From an uncultured Lachnospiraceae bacterium (GTDB lineage: Bacteria > Bacillota > Clostridia > Lachnospirales > Lachnospiraceae), in contig CACZJZ010000005.1 of NCBI GenBank assembly GCA_902781655.1, forward strand, positions 1 to 64,000: DNA of 64,000 bases, in the 5' to 3' direction. A program made the position numbers and the translations under genes. The notes under the pieces were generated by a model. That model was not told the DNA's origin, searched no databases, and saw only the letters and a list, made by a program, of their open reading frames with translations. Positions 34,538-44,083 of this stretch are shown one piece after another. The stretch's first letter is position 1; each line of letters starts with the position of its first letter.

Positions 34538-35614
34538 TCACAGAAACATCTTCTCTGCCATATATCTGCTTCTCTCCGGGTTCCATCTGTAAAGGCCACA
34601 GAACTTTCCCTGCGAATCATAGACCCTGACCCGTTCCGGCATTTCCGTGCGGGCAGCGCCCTCTCCAGCTGTATCACCCGCATCGGCTATTCCCAGCTGC
34701 TCCCTGGTCAGTGCGTTGCCGTTCCGGAGACGGAAATCATCCTCCGGCGCGGTTTTCCCCCGCGGACAGTCCTGGAAAAAGGCATCCACCGGCATCACGA
34801 ACGGACGGATCAGACGGTAAGGATCCTCATCCTCTCTGCAAATCATCTGCTCTATCTCATCCAGCGTCCGTGCGTCGGAAAGCCGGAAAACGCCGACCCG
34901 GGTCCTGAGAAGATACTCCATCGCCGCGCCTGTGCCAAGCTTCTGGCCGAGATCCTCGCACAGAGTCCGGATATAGGTCCCCTTCGAACACCGGACGCGG
35001 AATCGCACCCGGGGCAGATCCACGGACAGCAGTTTGATCTCATAAATCTGCACAGTACTGGCGCGCCGCGCCACCTCCAGCCCCTGTCTAGCATACTCAT
35101 ACAGGCGACGGCCGTTTACCTTCCGCGCCGAGTACATCGGCGGAAGCTGCTCGTAATCGCCGAGAAACGATTGCAGCACCCTGCGCAGAACTGCCTCCTG
35201 CCAGAAAACCGCCCGGCTCTCATCGGATTCCACGGGACAATGTCGAACCGCCGCGCCATGGGCAGGCTCAGTGTCTCCATTCTCATCCATCTCCGCAAGA
35301 CGCCGCAGCCGTGAGACGACCTCGCACTCCGGCATTTCCTCCAGCACCGCTGCGGAGGAAGATAAATCCTGCGTGTCCGTCCGGATTCCTAGACGTGCCA
35401 CGGCTTCGTATTCCTTGTCGCGGTCCGCAATCAGATCCACCAATTTTGTCGCATTGCCAAGGCACACCGGGAGCACCCCCTCCGCATCCGGATCGAGGGT
35501 CCCGGTGTGCCCTATTTTTTTCATATGAAGAATGCCGCGCAGCTTCGCCACAACATCATTCGAGGTATATCCCTTCTCCTTGCGGATGACGAGCATCCCG
35601 CTGAGTCCTTCCAT
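34538..35614 (-). CDS. truB: tRNA pseudouridine(55) synthase TruB
   Basis: Makes pseudouridine 55 in the T-loop of tRNAs. The catalytic Asp lies in IGHTGTLDPDAEGVLPVCLG; KEKGYTSNDVVAKLR and YSARKVNGRRLYEYAR are also typical, and the C-terminus has a PUA-like region. At 358 residues it is longer than usual because of an insertion at about 85-125 (RRLAEMDENGDTEPAHGAAV region). The start may be ATG 35614 or the seventh codon (35596). It starts 1 nt after the nrnA stop. Confidence 0.94.
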   Translation of the reverse strand: MEGLSGMLVIRKEKGYTSNDVVAKLRGILHMKKIGHTGTLDPDAEGVLPVCLGNATKLVDLIADRDKEYEAVARLGIRTDTQDLSSSAAVLEEMPECEVVSRLRRLAEMDENGDTEPAHGAAVRHCPVESDESRAVFWQEAVLRRVLQSFLGDYEQLPPMYSARKVNGRRLYEYARQGLEVARRASTVQIYEIKLLSVDLPRVRFRVRCSKGTYIRTLCEDLGQKLGTGAAMEYLLRTRVGVFRLSDARTLDEIEQMICREDEDPYRLIRPFVMPVDAFFQDCPRGKTAPEDDFRLRNGNALTREQLGIADAGDTAGEGAARTEMPERVRVYDSQGKFCGLYRWNPERSRYMAEKMFL

Positions 35615-35615
35615 C

Positions 35616-36590
35616 CTACTGCTTTCCGGCCTTTCTCTTCATCTGTATATCAATGCTGTCCGAGATATTGTTGATGATGTCATGATACAGCGCGTTGCAT
35701 GTGCAGCCTGCCGCGCGCTCATGCCCGCCACCTCCGTAGAAACGCGCAATGTCCGCCACATTGATGCTTCCGTCCGACCGGAGTGAAACCTTGTAGGTCA
35801 TCGGCTTCACTTCATACATAAAAATTGCGCACTGCACCCCCTCTGTCAGCATCAGCTGGCTGGCAATGCCGTCCATATCCTTCGGGCCGACCTGGTAAAA
35901 TTCCATCGTCCGGTGGTCAACCACACTCACGATGCAGGTACCGTTCCGGAACAGCATGCTCTCCAGCAGCGCCCGTCCCAGAATCTGATTCTGCAGATAG
36001 GTTTTGCCGTAGAAGATTTCGTTGATGAGCACGCCCGGCTCCGGCGTCAGATGATGACTGATCAGATCGCCGGCGGCCTCCATCGTGTGCCGCGAGGTGT
36101 TGGAATACTTGAAAACCCCGGTGTCTGTGATAATGCCGATGTAGAGTGCCCTCGCCACCGGCTCCGTGATTTTCGCAGGGTCGATCAGATCGTAGATCAG
36201 CTCGCAGGTGCTGCTCGCCTCCGGCCGAATGTAATTGACATCTCCGTCGCCCGGATTGCTCTCATGATGATCGATATTGATTTTGCGCGCTGCCCTGTCA
36301 AAATACGGCTTTGCCCCGGCAAGCCGGTCCGATGCCGTATCGAGATCAAAGAACACATCGTACCGCTCCACATCCGTCTGATAGTCGAAGCGGATCTGTT
36401 CGATTCCGGGCATGTATCGCCGGATGCTGTCCTTCACATCCCCGGCAAAGACATCGATCCTCACATCCGGGAGCTGTCCCTCCAGATACAGAGCCAGTCC
36501 CATCGATGCGCCAATCGCGTCTCCATCCGGGTTTTCATGGCCTGCGATGCCAATCGTTCTGGCACCGCGCACTTCTTCGAGTATATTCAA
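35616..36590 (-). CDS. nrnA: DHH-family nanoRNase/pAp phosphatase NrnA
   Basis: DHH/DHHA1 phosphoesterase of 324 residues that degrades 2-5 nt RNA and dephosphorylates pAp. Metal-binding motifs are GHENPDGDAIGAS, FFDLDTAS, NIDHHESN and IITDTGVFKYSN; the DHHA1 end has FYGGGGHERAAGCTC. Its ATG overlaps the rbfA stop. The order rbfA-nrnA-truB-ribF is conserved in Firmicutes, linking RNA maturation and turnover. Confidence 0.93.
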   Translation of the reverse strand: MNILEEVRGARTIGIAGHENPDGDAIGASMGLALYLEGQLPDVRIDVFAGDVKDSIRRYMPGIEQIRFDYQTDVERYDVFFDLDTASDRLAGAKPYFDRAARKINIDHHESNPGDGDVNYIRPEASSTCELIYDLIDPAKITEPVARALYIGIITDTGVFKYSNTSRHTMEAAGDLISHHLTPEPGVLINEIFYGKTYLQNQILGRALLESMLFRNGTCIVSVVDHRTMEFYQVGPKDMDGIASQLMLTEGVQCAIFMYEVKPMTYKVSLRSDGSINVADIARFYGGGGHERAAGCTCNALYHDIINNISDSIDIQMKRKAGKQ

Positions 36591-36997
36591 TCTGCCGCTC
36601 CCCCGTCTTCCGGTTTCTCGCCGCGCGCTGCCTCTGCAGCTTCATCCTGTGCAATCACCTCGTCGATCTTCTTCGACATGGCGACGCCATACGCGATGGA
36701 GTCATCCGGGATAAAGGTGAGTTCCGGCGTGTTCCGAAGATTGACATCATGCGCAAGCGCCGTGCGGATAAAGCCCTTCGCGCTGTTCAACCCGTCGAGC
36801 GTCCGCTTTTCCTCGTCCTTGTCTCCCATCACACTGAACCAGACCTTGCATGTCTTCAGGTCGGTGGCTACCTCCACCTCCAGAATACTGACAAACGGGC
36901 TGACTCTCGGGTCCTTCAGGTCATTCCTGATGATATCGGAGAGAGAACGGCGCACCTCATCGTTGATTCTCCTGTTTTTGACGCTGTTCTTCTTCAT
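36587..36997 (-). CDS. rbfA: 30S ribosome-binding factor RbfA
   Basis: KH-fold factor needed for late 16S rRNA 5'-end maturation and cold adaptation. Typical features are RINDEVRRSLSDIIRNDLKD, VSILEVEVATDLKTCKVWFS and LRNTPELTFIPDDSI. The 136 residues include a short acidic C-terminal tail (EAAEAARGEKPEDGGAAD). It follows infB after a spacer carrying a hairpin and overlaps nrnA by 4 nt. Confidence 0.95.
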   Translation of the reverse strand: MKKNSVKNRRINDEVRRSLSDIIRNDLKDPRVSPFVSILEVEVATDLKTCKVWFSVMGDKDEEKRTLDGLNSAKGFIRTALAHDVNLRNTPELTFIPDDSIAYGVAMSKKIDEVIAQDEAAEAARGEKPEDGGAAD

Positions 36998-37052
36998 TGC
37001 TATACGTTATACCTCCATGCCGCACCCCTGGCGGCACCCACGGGAGAAAACA

Positions 37053-37088
37053 GGCGGAGCGCTGCTCTATTGCCGCACGCACTCCGCC
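37053..37088 (-). terminator. Hairpin between infB and rbfA
   Basis: Arms GGCGGAGTGC and GCGCTCCGCC (minus strand, one G-T pair) enclose 16 nt; TGTTTTCT follows. It is placed 7 bp after the infB stop and probably acts as a partial terminator that lowers expression of rbfA and later genes. Confidence 0.6.
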
Positions 37089-37095
37089 ATTCTGT

Positions 37096-40000
37096 TTATG
37101 CGTTTGTGGCAGCTGCCTTTCTGGCTGCCTTTTCCGCCTCGGCCGCCGCTTTCCGCTGCGCCTTGATCTCTGCCGCTCTTTCGCCTTCCACCTTGACCAT
37201 CTCGCAGCATTCCACCTGATCGCCGACAGCAATCTGGTCAAAGTCCTCGAAGACAAGGCCGCATTCAAAGCCCTCTTTGACTTCCTTCACATCGTCCTTG
37301 AACCGTTTCAGCGAAGCGAGTGCTCCCTCAAATATCTGCTTCCCGTCTCTGGTGATACGGCACTTGCAGCCCTTTCTGACCACGCCGTCCAGCACAGAGG
37401 AGCCGCCGATATTGCCGACCTGCGACGCCTTGAAGATCTGGCGGATCTCGGCATGTCCGATCACCTTCTCCTCATAGACCGGCGCCTCCATGCCCTTGAT
37501 CGCGGCCTCTACCTCGTCAATCGCATTGTAAATGACATTATAGAGGTGGATATCCACACCCTCGCGGTCAGCGGTCGCCTGCGCTACCGGATCGGTCTTT
37601 ACGTTGAAGCCGATGATGACCGCATTGGAGGCCGCCGCCAGGTCCACATCCGATTCGCTGATATTGCCGACGCCGCTGTGGATACACCGCACCTGAATCT
37701 CATCGTTGGAGAGCTTCAGCAGGCTTGCCTTCAGTGCCTCGACCGAACCCTGTACGTCCGCCTTGATGATGATGTCAAATTCCTTCAGATTGCCTTCCTT
37801 CATCTGATTGAAGAGATCGTCAAGGCTCATGCGCATTCTCGTCTCTTCGAGAAGGTCTTCCTTGTGCTGATTGCGGTAGGTTTCCGCAAACTGCTTGGCA
37901 GTCTTGTCATCCTCGTGGGCCACCAGGACCTCGCCGGCGCGGGGAGCCTCGGACAGACCCAGCACCTCCACCGGTGTGGACGGACCGGCTTCCTTCACCG
38001 TCTTGCCCTTATCGCTCAGTAGCGCGCGGACCTTGCCCGATGCGGCACCGGCGGATATGAAGTCGCCCACATGAAGTGTGCCCTTCTGGACCAGTACGTT
38101 GGCAACCGGACCGCGGCCCTTGTCGAGCCTTGCCTCAAGCACAAGACCTCTTGCCTTGCGGTTCGGATTGGCTCTGAGTTCCAGAATATCCGCCGTGAGG
38201 AGCACGGTATCAAGCAGATCGTCGACTCCCTGTCCGCTTCTCGCGGAGACCGGCACCATTTCCGTCTCTCCGCCCCAGTCAGTCGCTGTGAGACCGTACT
38301 GCGTCAGCTGTGTCTTGACGTTGTCAATATTCGCGCCGGGCTTGTCGATTTTGTTGATCGCAACAATAATCTCTACGCCGGCGGCTTTTGCATGGTTGAT
38401 TGCCTCGACGGTCTGCGGCATGACGCCGTCGTCCGCCGCAACCACAAGGATGGCGATATCTGTCGATTTTGCGCCGCGCATGCGCATCGCCGTGAATGCC
38501 TCATGTCCGGGCGTATCGAGGAAGGTGATCTTTCTACCCTTGACCTCAACCTGATAAGCGCCGATGGCCTGCGTGATTCCGCCCGCTTCCTTATTGGCGA
38601 CGCTGATCGCCTTCAGCTTCTCCTGTCGGGTCTTCTTGTCCTCTTCAAAAATACCATAGGACATCGCGCGGATGTAATCGAGCAGTGTCGTCTTGCCGTG
38701 ATCGACATGCCCCATGACACAGACGACCGGAGGGCGGGGAACAAGCGTATCCTCCGGATCTTCGTCCTCCTTCAGGAGTTCCTCGATCACATCGACTTTC
38801 TCTTCCTTCTCGCACAGAATATCGTACTCGACTGCAATATTCTCCACTTCCTCATACGTGAGTTCCGTGTTCGGTGTCGTCACACGGCCCTCGAGGAACA
38901 GCTTCTTAATGATGTCGGCATCATGGATATGCATCTTGGCCGCAAGATCACGGATCGTGATTTTATCTGGCACGCTGATGGTCCGGATCTTTTCCTCCGG
39001 AGCCTCCTCCATGACCTTCTCGGGGCGGATGAAACGTCCTGCTTTCTTCTGGCGGCTCTCCTCCTCGTTGTACATGTAGTCCTTGCGGTTCCGCTTGTCA
39101 CGCTCCTGACCGGCCTTCCTCCGGTCTGCGTCCCGATGCTTCTCCGCGTCCTTGACAAAGGAGTCTCCGTTCCCTCCCGGTGCCGGTCTTCCACCAAACC
39201 GGCGGTTTCCGGCTCCGCCAAATGCAGGCCTTCCGCCCTGACCGCCCCGGCCGGCACCGGCGTTCCCGTTGCCCCGGAAGCCGCCTTCCTGTCCGCCCCG
39301 GCCCTGATATCCAGCACCGGGTCTGCCCGCGCCGTACCGGTTCTGGCCCTGATAGCCGCCCTGGCTGCTCCGATAACCGCCCTGGCTGCCGCGGCCCTGA
39401 TATCCGCCGCTCTGACTATTCCGGTTCTGTCCGCCACGCGTTCCTGTGCGTCCGCTGCTGACAGGCTGTCCGCCATTTTCGTTTCTGCGGCGCACGGCAG
39501 GATCGATGATATATGGAATATCCTGCGGTCTTCTCACCGCGGAAACTGTCTTTCTGCCCTGCGGCGCAGCGGCGGATGGCGATGCAGTGGCTGCCCCGGA
39601 ATGACTGTCGCTCTCCGGCTTTCTGCTTTCCACAGCAGGCTTCAGGGTTTTCTGTGCCTCCGGCGTCCCGTTCTTCACCGCATCGGTTTCCTTTTCGGAG
39701 CCGGCCTGCGCTGCTGCCTTCGGCGCTTCCGCCGGAGCTGCCTTCGCAGCTGCCTTCTCTGCTGCCTCTTCGACCGGTGCCTGAGAAGCCTGCGCAGTCG
39801 TCGCCGGCTGCGTCTCCTGTGCCGGAGCGGCTGCTACAGTCTGGTCCTGCGAAGCTGCTGCCACGGAAGCTGCGGTCATCGCCGCCGACTCCGTCAGTTC
39901 TGTCTCCGGCTTTGGCGCTGTCTTTTTCGGCTGCGGTGCCACCGGCTTGTGATAATCCACTTCCATCTGGGACGGCACCGTCTTCGGCCGGATGATATGG

Positions 40001-40509
40001 TGCTGCGGCGCCTGCGTGAATGTATTGCCGCGGCGCTCATTCCCGGTGCCGCTGGAATAGTTGCTATTCCGGCTGTTCTGTCCGCGTCCCTGCGCGTTTC
40101 CGCTATTCATGACAACATTCGGGCGCCGGTTCTGCGGACGGTTCCCCGCATTGCCGGTCGTTACAATAATCACTCTCTTCTTGTGCGGCGCCGCCGGCTT
40201 CTCTCCCGCCTGGGCATTTGCGCTCACAACGCGCCGTACCTTTCTGACCTCTCCGGTTCCAGCCGGCTTCTTCTCCGCCGGAACTCCGGATACTTTTTTC
40301 TCAGGTGTCTGATCTCTGCTGGTTTCTTCCACCGGTGCTTCCTTTCCTGTCCTCCCGCTGAATTTCCGATCCAGAATAGCGACTGCGGAATCCTCGACAC
40401 TGCTGTTCGCCGTCTTGGCTTCCACTCCGTTCTCATGCAGGCAGTCCAGAATCTCCTTGCTCTCCACTCCGTACTTCTTTACGAGTTCACTGATCTTCGT
40501 CTTCGCCAT
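37096..40509 (-). CDS. infB: Translation initiation factor IF-2
   Basis: GTPase that places initiator tRNA on the 30S subunit. A first IF2_N domain is at about residues 3-52 and a second at about 495-550 ([20 protein letters not shown]); the G domain has [34 protein letters not shown] and [13 protein letters not shown]; beta-barrel and C-terminal tRNA-binding domains follow. Between the IF2_N domains lie roughly 440 low-complexity residues: first Ala/Glu/Gln-rich, then Gly/Arg/Gln-rich with many RGG, QGG and GYQG units. Total 1137 residues, long for the family. ATG 40509 ([10 protein letters not shown]) lies inside the ylxQ 3' end. Confidence 0.96.
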   Translation of the reverse strand: MAKTKISELVKKYGVESKEILDCLHENGVEAKTANSSVEDSAVAILDRKFSGRTGKEAPVEETSRDQTPEKKVSGVPAEKKPAGTGEVRKVRRVVSANAQAGEKPAAPHKKRVIIVTTGNAGNRPQNRRPNVVMNSGNAQGRGQNSRNSNYSSGTGNERRGNTFTQAPQHHIIRPKTVPSQMEVDYHKPVAPQPKKTAPKPETELTESAAMTAASVAAASQDQTVAAAPAQETQPATTAQASQAPVEEAAEKAAAKAAPAEAPKAAAQAGSEKETDAVKNGTPEAQKTLKPAVESRKPESDSHSGAATASPSAAAPQGRKTVSAVRRPQDIPYIIDPAVRRRNENGGQPVSSGRTGTRGGQNRNSQSGGYQGRGSQGGYRSSQGGYQGQNRYGAGRPGAGYQGRGGQEGGFRGNGNAGAGRGGQGGRPAFGGAGNRRFGGRPAPGGNGDSFVKDAEKHRDADRRKAGQERDKRNRKDYMYNEEESRQKKAGRFIRPEKVMEEAPEEKIRTISVPDKITIRDLAAKMHIHDADIIKKLFLEGRVTTPNTELTYEEVENIAVEYDILCEKEEKVDVIEELLKEDEDPEDTLVPRPPVVCVMGHVDHGKTTLLDYIRAMSYGIFEEDKKTRQEKLKAISVANKEAGGITQAIGAYQVEVKGRKITFLDTPGHEAFTAMRMRGAKSTDIAILVVAADDGVMPQTVEAINHAKAAGVEIIVAINKIDKPGANIDNVKTQLTQYGLTATDWGGETEMVPVSARSGQGVDDLLDTVLLTADILELRANPNRKARGLVLEARLDKGRGPVANVLVQKGTLHVGDFISAGAASGKVRALLSDKGKTVKEAGPSTPVEVLGLSEAPRAGEVLVAHEDDKTAKQFAETYRNQHKEDLLEETRMRMSLDDLFNQMKEGNLKEFDIIIKADVQGSVEALKASLLKLSNDEIQVRCIHSGVGNISESDVDLAAASNAVIIGFNVKTDPVAQATADREGVDIHLYNVIYNAIDEVEAAIKGMEAPVYEEKVIGHAEIRQIFKASQVGNIGGSSVLDGVVRKGCKCRITRDGKQIFEGALASLKRFKDDVKEVKEGFECGLVFEDFDQIAVGDQVECCEMVKVEGERAAEIKAQRKAAAEAEKAARKAAATNA

Positions 40510-40837
40510 TCTGTCCTCTCTCATCGCTCCCGCTGCCGGACTCCAGCAGCTCCTGTATTTTCCCTGCAAACCCGGCATCTGTCACCGCCAGGCAGGAGCG
40601 CTCCGCCTTGCCAAGACAGTGTCCGAGTGCTTCCTTTGTGCTGTACCGCACAACTGGAATGCTATGGTATTTTCCCATATCCGCAAAATGCTTGCGGGTA
40701 TTTTCTGATGCGTCCTCCGCAAGGAGAATCAGCCTGGCGCGGCCTTTTCTTGCCGCCTCCTCAGCCTCGAACCCTCCGCTTCTGATCTTGCCGGCGCGTT
40801 CGGCAAGTCCCAGCAGCGACAGCACTCTATCCCGCAT
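40487..40837 (-). CDS. rplGA: L7Ae-family ribosomal protein YlxQ
   Basis: A 116-residue L7Ae/L30e/S12e/Gadd45-type RNA-binding protein. The core RDRVLSLLGLAERAGKIRSG, ARLILLAEDASENTRKHF and ALGHCLGKAERSCLAVTDAGFA matches YlxQ, encoded between ylxR and infB in Firmicutes; it is thought to recognise kink-turn RNA. ATG 40837 has GCAGGA upstream, overlaps ylxR by 11 nt and its 3' end overlaps infB by 23 nt. Confidence 0.92.
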   Translation of the reverse strand: MRDRVLSLLGLAERAGKIRSGGFEAEEAARKGRARLILLAEDASENTRKHFADMGKYHSIPVVRYSTKEALGHCLGKAERSCLAVTDAGFAGKIQELLESGSGSDERGQNGEDEDQ

Positions 40838-41216
40838 GGTTTCCTGCCTTCCCGGCGGAAACCGGATGCCCGCCCGCCCCGGTCTTCTGATCTGAAACAG
40901 ACCGGGAAGCTTTGGCCCCCGGACTCTCCGGTCCCGTCTTGCTTTCGGGCAGTGCTGTTCCGGACAGTTCCTCCTGCAGAGCAAGGATCGTCTCCCTGCT
41001 CACCGGAACGCCGAACGCACGGGCAATCGCGCCGCGCTTCACCGCCTTCTCCAGGCAGGCTGGATCGTCGCAGAGATACGCGCCTCTGCCGCCGACCCGC
41101 CCGGTGCGGTCAACCATAATCTGGCCGTCCTTTGTATGAACCAGCCGGATCAATGTCTTCTTCTCTTTGCAGATTCCACATCCGATGCAGGTGCGCATCG
41201 GGATTTTTTTCGCCAT
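40827..41216 (-). CDS. rnpM: YlxR/RnpM family RNA-binding protein
   Basis: DUF448 protein encoded between nusA and infB. Typical residues are PMRTCIGCG, KTLIRLVHTKDG, DRTGRVGGRGAYLCDDPACL and AFGVPVS. The B. subtilis homologue has been reported to bind and modulate RNase P RNA, hence RnpM. Four Cys (two in the CIGCGIC stretch, plus CDDPAC) might suggest a metal site. The C-terminal 40 residues are low-complexity. Confidence 0.92.
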   Translation of the reverse strand: MAKKIPMRTCIGCGICKEKKTLIRLVHTKDGQIMVDRTGRVGGRGAYLCDDPACLEKAVKRGAIARAFGVPVSRETILALQEELSGTALPESKTGPESPGAKASRSVSDQKTGAGGHPVSAGKAGNHAG

Positions 41217-41293
41217 AGACCTTCCTCAGCTGCCTGTCAGGCAGGATGTATTGAGATGGCAGAACAAACCAAAATGTCTTGCGGCAGGCCCCG

Positions 41294-42712
41294 TCAGGCC
41301 TCCGATGCAGGCGCATCCGCCGCATTCGCCGCAGCGTCTTCTCCGTTGGCAGCCTCTGCCTCGCCGTCTCCGGATGCCGTCCCGTCCTCTGCTGTCAGAG
41401 GATTGCCATTCTCATCCACCGGGTTGCCATTCTCATCGACATACTCGATTTCCTCTGAGCCGATCGGATTGCCGTTCTCATCAACCGGATTGCCGTTCTC
41501 GTCGACGTATTCTGTCTCACCGTCAAAATCAAGCGGATTGCCATTCTCATCGACCGGATTGCCTTCCTCATCGACATACGTGACGTCATCCGCATAATCC
41601 TCGTAGCGGAAGCCCGGCGCATCCTTTGCCTGCGTCTCGCTCTTGATATCGATCTTGTACCCGGTCAGCTTCGCCGCAAGACGGGCATTCTGGCCCTCCC
41701 GCCCGATTGCGAGGGAAAGCTGGTAATCCGGGACGACGACCTTGGCCGTTCTTGCCTCTGGATCGGCGAAGACCGCGACGATCTTTGCCGGACTCAGGGC
41801 GTTCTGAATAAAGTTTCCAGGATTCTCGTCATAGTTGACAATATCGATCTTCTCGCCGTTCAGCTCGCTCACGATCTGATTGACGCGTGAACCGTTGAGC
41901 CCGACGCAGGCGCCGACCGGATCCACATTTGGATTGTGGCTCCACACCGCGATCTTTGTGCGGCTTCCCGCCTCACGCGCGATGGACTGAATCTCGACAG
42001 TCCCGTCGCTGATCTCCTGCACTTCTTCCTCGAACAGGCACTTCACCAGCTCCGGATGCGTGCGCGACACCAGAATCCGCGGAGAACCGGAGCCGCGGGA
42101 ATCTCTCTGTCCGGAACGCACCTCCACAATATAGACCTTGATACGGTCCGTCGTGTGCAAATACTCCCCCGGCACCTGCTCGTTGGCAGGGAGCAGGCCG
42201 TCCGCGCGCCCCAGATTGATGCTGTAGCTGTCGCCGCTCTTGCGCTGCACGACGCCTGTGACGACATGATGCTGCAGCTCCATGTAGTAATTCAGGACCT
42301 CGCTGCGCTCCTCCTCCCGGATCTTCTGTGTGATCACGTTCTTTGCATTGGTCGTGGCGATACGGCCGAGATTCATGCTGTTGATGGGCACCTTCACCGT
42401 CTGGCCGATTTCCGCATCCGGCGTGATCCGCAGGGCATCGTCCAGACTGATCTGCAGAAGTTTGTCCTCCACGTCGTCCGGCGTCCCGACGACTTCCTTG
42501 TCCGCATACACGGAGTAGGTGCAGGCTTCGCGGTCCGTCACCACATGGATGTTGTCGATTTTGCCGTACTGATTGCGGCAGGCGCTCAGCAGTGCGTTTT
42601 CGATGGCATCGAACAAAATGTTGCGGTCGAGGTGCTTCTCCTTCTCCAGCGCCTCAATAGCCTCTCTCAGCTCACTGCCGTTGTTTTCCTTCGTGTCCTT
42701 TTTCCTCGCCAT
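41294..42712 (-). CDS. nusA: Transcription factor NusA with repeat tail
   Basis: Binds RNA polymerase and controls pausing, termination and antitermination. An N-terminal polymerase-binding domain (1-130), S1 domain (about 133-200), KH1 (about 230-290; VGACVGLNGSRVNQI) and KH2 (about 300-360; LAIGREGQNARLAAKLTGYK) are intact. A further 95-residue acidic tail contains YVDEEGNPVDENGNP at 379-393 and YVDENGNPVDENGNP at 402-416 and 424-438, then an Ala/Glu/Asp-rich end. Normal Firmicute NusA stops near residue 370. It lies between rimP and ylxR as usual. Confidence 0.96.
   Translation of the reverse strand: MARKKDTKENNGSELREAIEALEKEKHLDRNILFDAIENALLSACRNQYGKIDNIHVVTDREACTYSVYADKEVVGTPDDVEDKLLQISLDDALRITPDAEIGQTVKVPINSMNLGRIATTNAKNVITQKIREEERSEVLNYYMELQHHVVTGVVQRKSGDSYSINLGRADGLLPANEQVPGEYLHTTDRIKVYIVEVRSGQRDSRGSGSPRILVSRTHPELVKCLFEEEVQEISDGTVEIQSIAREAGSRTKIAVWSHNPNVDPVGACVGLNGSRVNQIVSELNGEKIDIVNYDENPGNFIQNALSPAKIVAVFADPEARTAKVVVPDYQLSLAIGREGQNARLAAKLTGYKIDIKSETQAKDAPGFRYEDYADDVTYVDEEGNPVDENGNPLDFDGETEYVDENGNPVDENGNPIGSEEIEYVDENGNPVDENGNPLTAEDGTASGDGEAEAANGEDAAANAADAPASEA
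41399..41578 (-). repeat. In-frame tandem repeat in nusA tail
   Basis: Three copies of a unit coding for YVDENGNPVDENGNP, spaced 23 and 22 codons, each itself an approximate duplication of DENGNP. The nucleotide repeats (ATTGCCATTCTCATC-like on the plus strand) are close enough to allow copy-number change. Confidence 0.85.
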
Positions 42713-42811
42713 TTTCTTTTGTCCTCACTTTGCATGATCAGCCCCGGGTATGGACTCCGTGCTTCCCGTTCCTCTGCCCGCCCAGGTATCCCGGAGAGCC
42801 CTCGCTCTCTG

Positions 42812-43348
42812 TCAAAACTCGACCGCCAGCCGGATCCGCGCGATGTCTTTGCGCTGCAGCACGATCTCTTCCTCTGCCGTCTCTGTCTCCGCCCCGGCCG
42901 CTGCTTTCTTCCCCTTGTGCCCGGCCTTTTTCCCCGGATCAGGGCGCAGCGTGACCGATTCCTTATCAAAACCTGTCAGAACGCCAGTAAACTCACGCTC
43001 TTTTGTCCTCTCTCGCGGCGCATAAAGCCGGATCTCAACCTTCTCGCCGATGCTGGCTGCAAGATGCCTGTCCTTCGTGAGCGCCCGCCCGAGACCCGGA
43101 CTAGATACCTCCAGTGTGTAAGCGTCCCTGATCGGATCCTCACGGTCCAGAACATCGGACAGCGCCCGGCTCACTTTCTCGCAGTCTTCAATCGTCACCC
43201 CGCCGTCCTTGTCAATGTAACAGCGCAGAATATATTCCGTTCCTTCCTTTATATATTCGACGTCGTAGACACGGACGCCGCAAGCCTCCGCAATCGGTGT
43301 GAGGAGTTCCTCAACCTTTGCCGCAGTCTCTTGCGCTTTTCCAGGCAT
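42812..43348 (-). CDS. rimP: Ribosome maturation factor RimP
   Basis: Factor for early 30S assembly, first gene of the nusA operon. LLTPIAEACGVRVYDVEYIKE, YIDKDGGVTIEDCEKVSRAL and YTLEVSSPGLGRALTKDRH are the family signatures; the C-terminal SH3-like domain follows (FTGVLTGFDKESVTL). A Lys-rich insertion (KKAGHKGKKAAAGAETE) sits near the end. The 178-residue length is slightly above typical. A terminator at 43432-43456 lies upstream. Confidence 0.95.
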   Translation of the reverse strand: MPGKAQETAAKVEELLTPIAEACGVRVYDVEYIKEGTEYILRCYIDKDGGVTIEDCEKVSRALSDVLDREDPIRDAYTLEVSSPGLGRALTKDRHLAASIGEKVEIRLYAPRERTKEREFTGVLTGFDKESVTLRPDPGKKAGHKGKKAAAGAETETAEEEIVLQRKDIARIRLAVEF

Positions 43349-43431
43349 GCCATTCCTCTCTGTTCCGCCACTCCGGCAGAATCATCAGGCCAGCTTTCCG
43401 GCCCGCGATTTCCTTTTCCCGTGACATAGAA

Positions 43432-43456
43432 AAAGTGGACTTTTTCAGTCCACTTT
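43432..43456 (-). terminator. Intrinsic terminator/leader hairpin upstream of rimP
   Basis: AAAGTGGAC and GTCCACTTT enclose a 7-nt loop; on the minus strand TTCTATG follows the T-run. It lies 84 bp before rimP. It could terminate the Hpt transcript or attenuate the rimP operon. Confidence 0.65.
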
Positions 43457-43496
43457 GCCAACTTCCTCAAAACATCTTTACGGTATCACGAAAAGC

Positions 43497-43512
43497 AGCC
43501 TTTTGCAAGGCT
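43497..43512. terminator. Short bidirectional terminator hairpin
   Basis: AGCCTT and AAGGCT pair around TTGC. On the plus strand TTTTCG follows directly; on the minus strand GCTTTTCG follows. It lies just after the Hpt stop. Confidence 0.5.
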
Positions 43513-43530
43513 TTTTCGCGATTTCATGTT

Positions 43531-43887
43531 CTAATCCAGCGAGCGGATCGCCTCAGTTGCCGTATCGTAATCCTCCGCGATCTGATGCAGCATCTCCATG
43601 AGTTCGTCCTCAGACGGCTGTTTTCCGCCGCGCACCGCCTCCGTCAGACTGCTCGCCGCATGCGCCAGATTGTCAAGCCCCAGATTGAGACAAACACCCT
43701 TCAGCACATGCACCGACCGGAATATGGCGTCCAGATCCCCCTCCTTCGCCGCCTCCTCCAGATCGTGGTAACTCCTGTCCTCCAGAAACAGCCTGAGAAA
43801 GTTCCGCACATTGTCCTCTGAAATCAGTCTGCGCACCGCTTCGTCATAATTGCCGCCAACCGCATCATAGCATTCCCTGAGTGTCAT
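43531..43887 (-). CDS. Hpt-domain phosphotransfer protein
   Basis: A 118-residue single-domain histidine phosphotransfer protein. The phosphorylatable His is H60 in FRSVHVLKGVCLNLGLDNLA, which fits the HxxKG motif; the rest forms the expected helical bundle. It would pass phosphate between a hybrid histidine kinase and a response regulator, but neither is encoded nearby. GGAGG lies 8 nt before the ATG. It has its own promoter (-10 at 43929-43934), so it is an orphan gene. Confidence 0.88.
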   Translation of the reverse strand: MTLRECYDAVGGNYDEAVRRLISEDNVRNFLRLFLEDRSYHDLEEAAKEGDLDAIFRSVHVLKGVCLNLGLDNLAHAASSLTEAVRGGKQPSEDELMEMLHQIAEDYDTATEAIRSLD

Positions 43888-43928
43888 GTCCTGCGCCTCC
43901 TGTCCAGAATCTCCTGCCGTACCCGCTT

Positions 43929-43934
43929 ATTATA
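43929..43934 (-). promoter_or_regulatory. Extended -10 promoter of the Hpt gene
   Basis: TGATATAAT on the minus strand, a perfect -10 with the extended TG; no good -35 is visible. Confidence 0.5.
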
Positions 43935-44083
43935 TCAGACGCAGTACAATAGAAACCGCTCGTAAAGAAAATTGGTTAATTTCAGAAAACGATCAAATAC
44001 TCGCACTTCTTCCATGATCGGGCCGCTTCCGCCCCGCGTCGTGCGCAAAACGAGGTTGCCACTGCCGGGGGAATCCGCCTGCC

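Noticed and set aside
38071-40785. 904-codon open frame opposite infB
   Set aside because: It is a shadow frame caused by the repetitive GC-rich codons of the IF2 N-terminus; composition is Arg/Cys/Leu-rich and no ribosome binding site is present.
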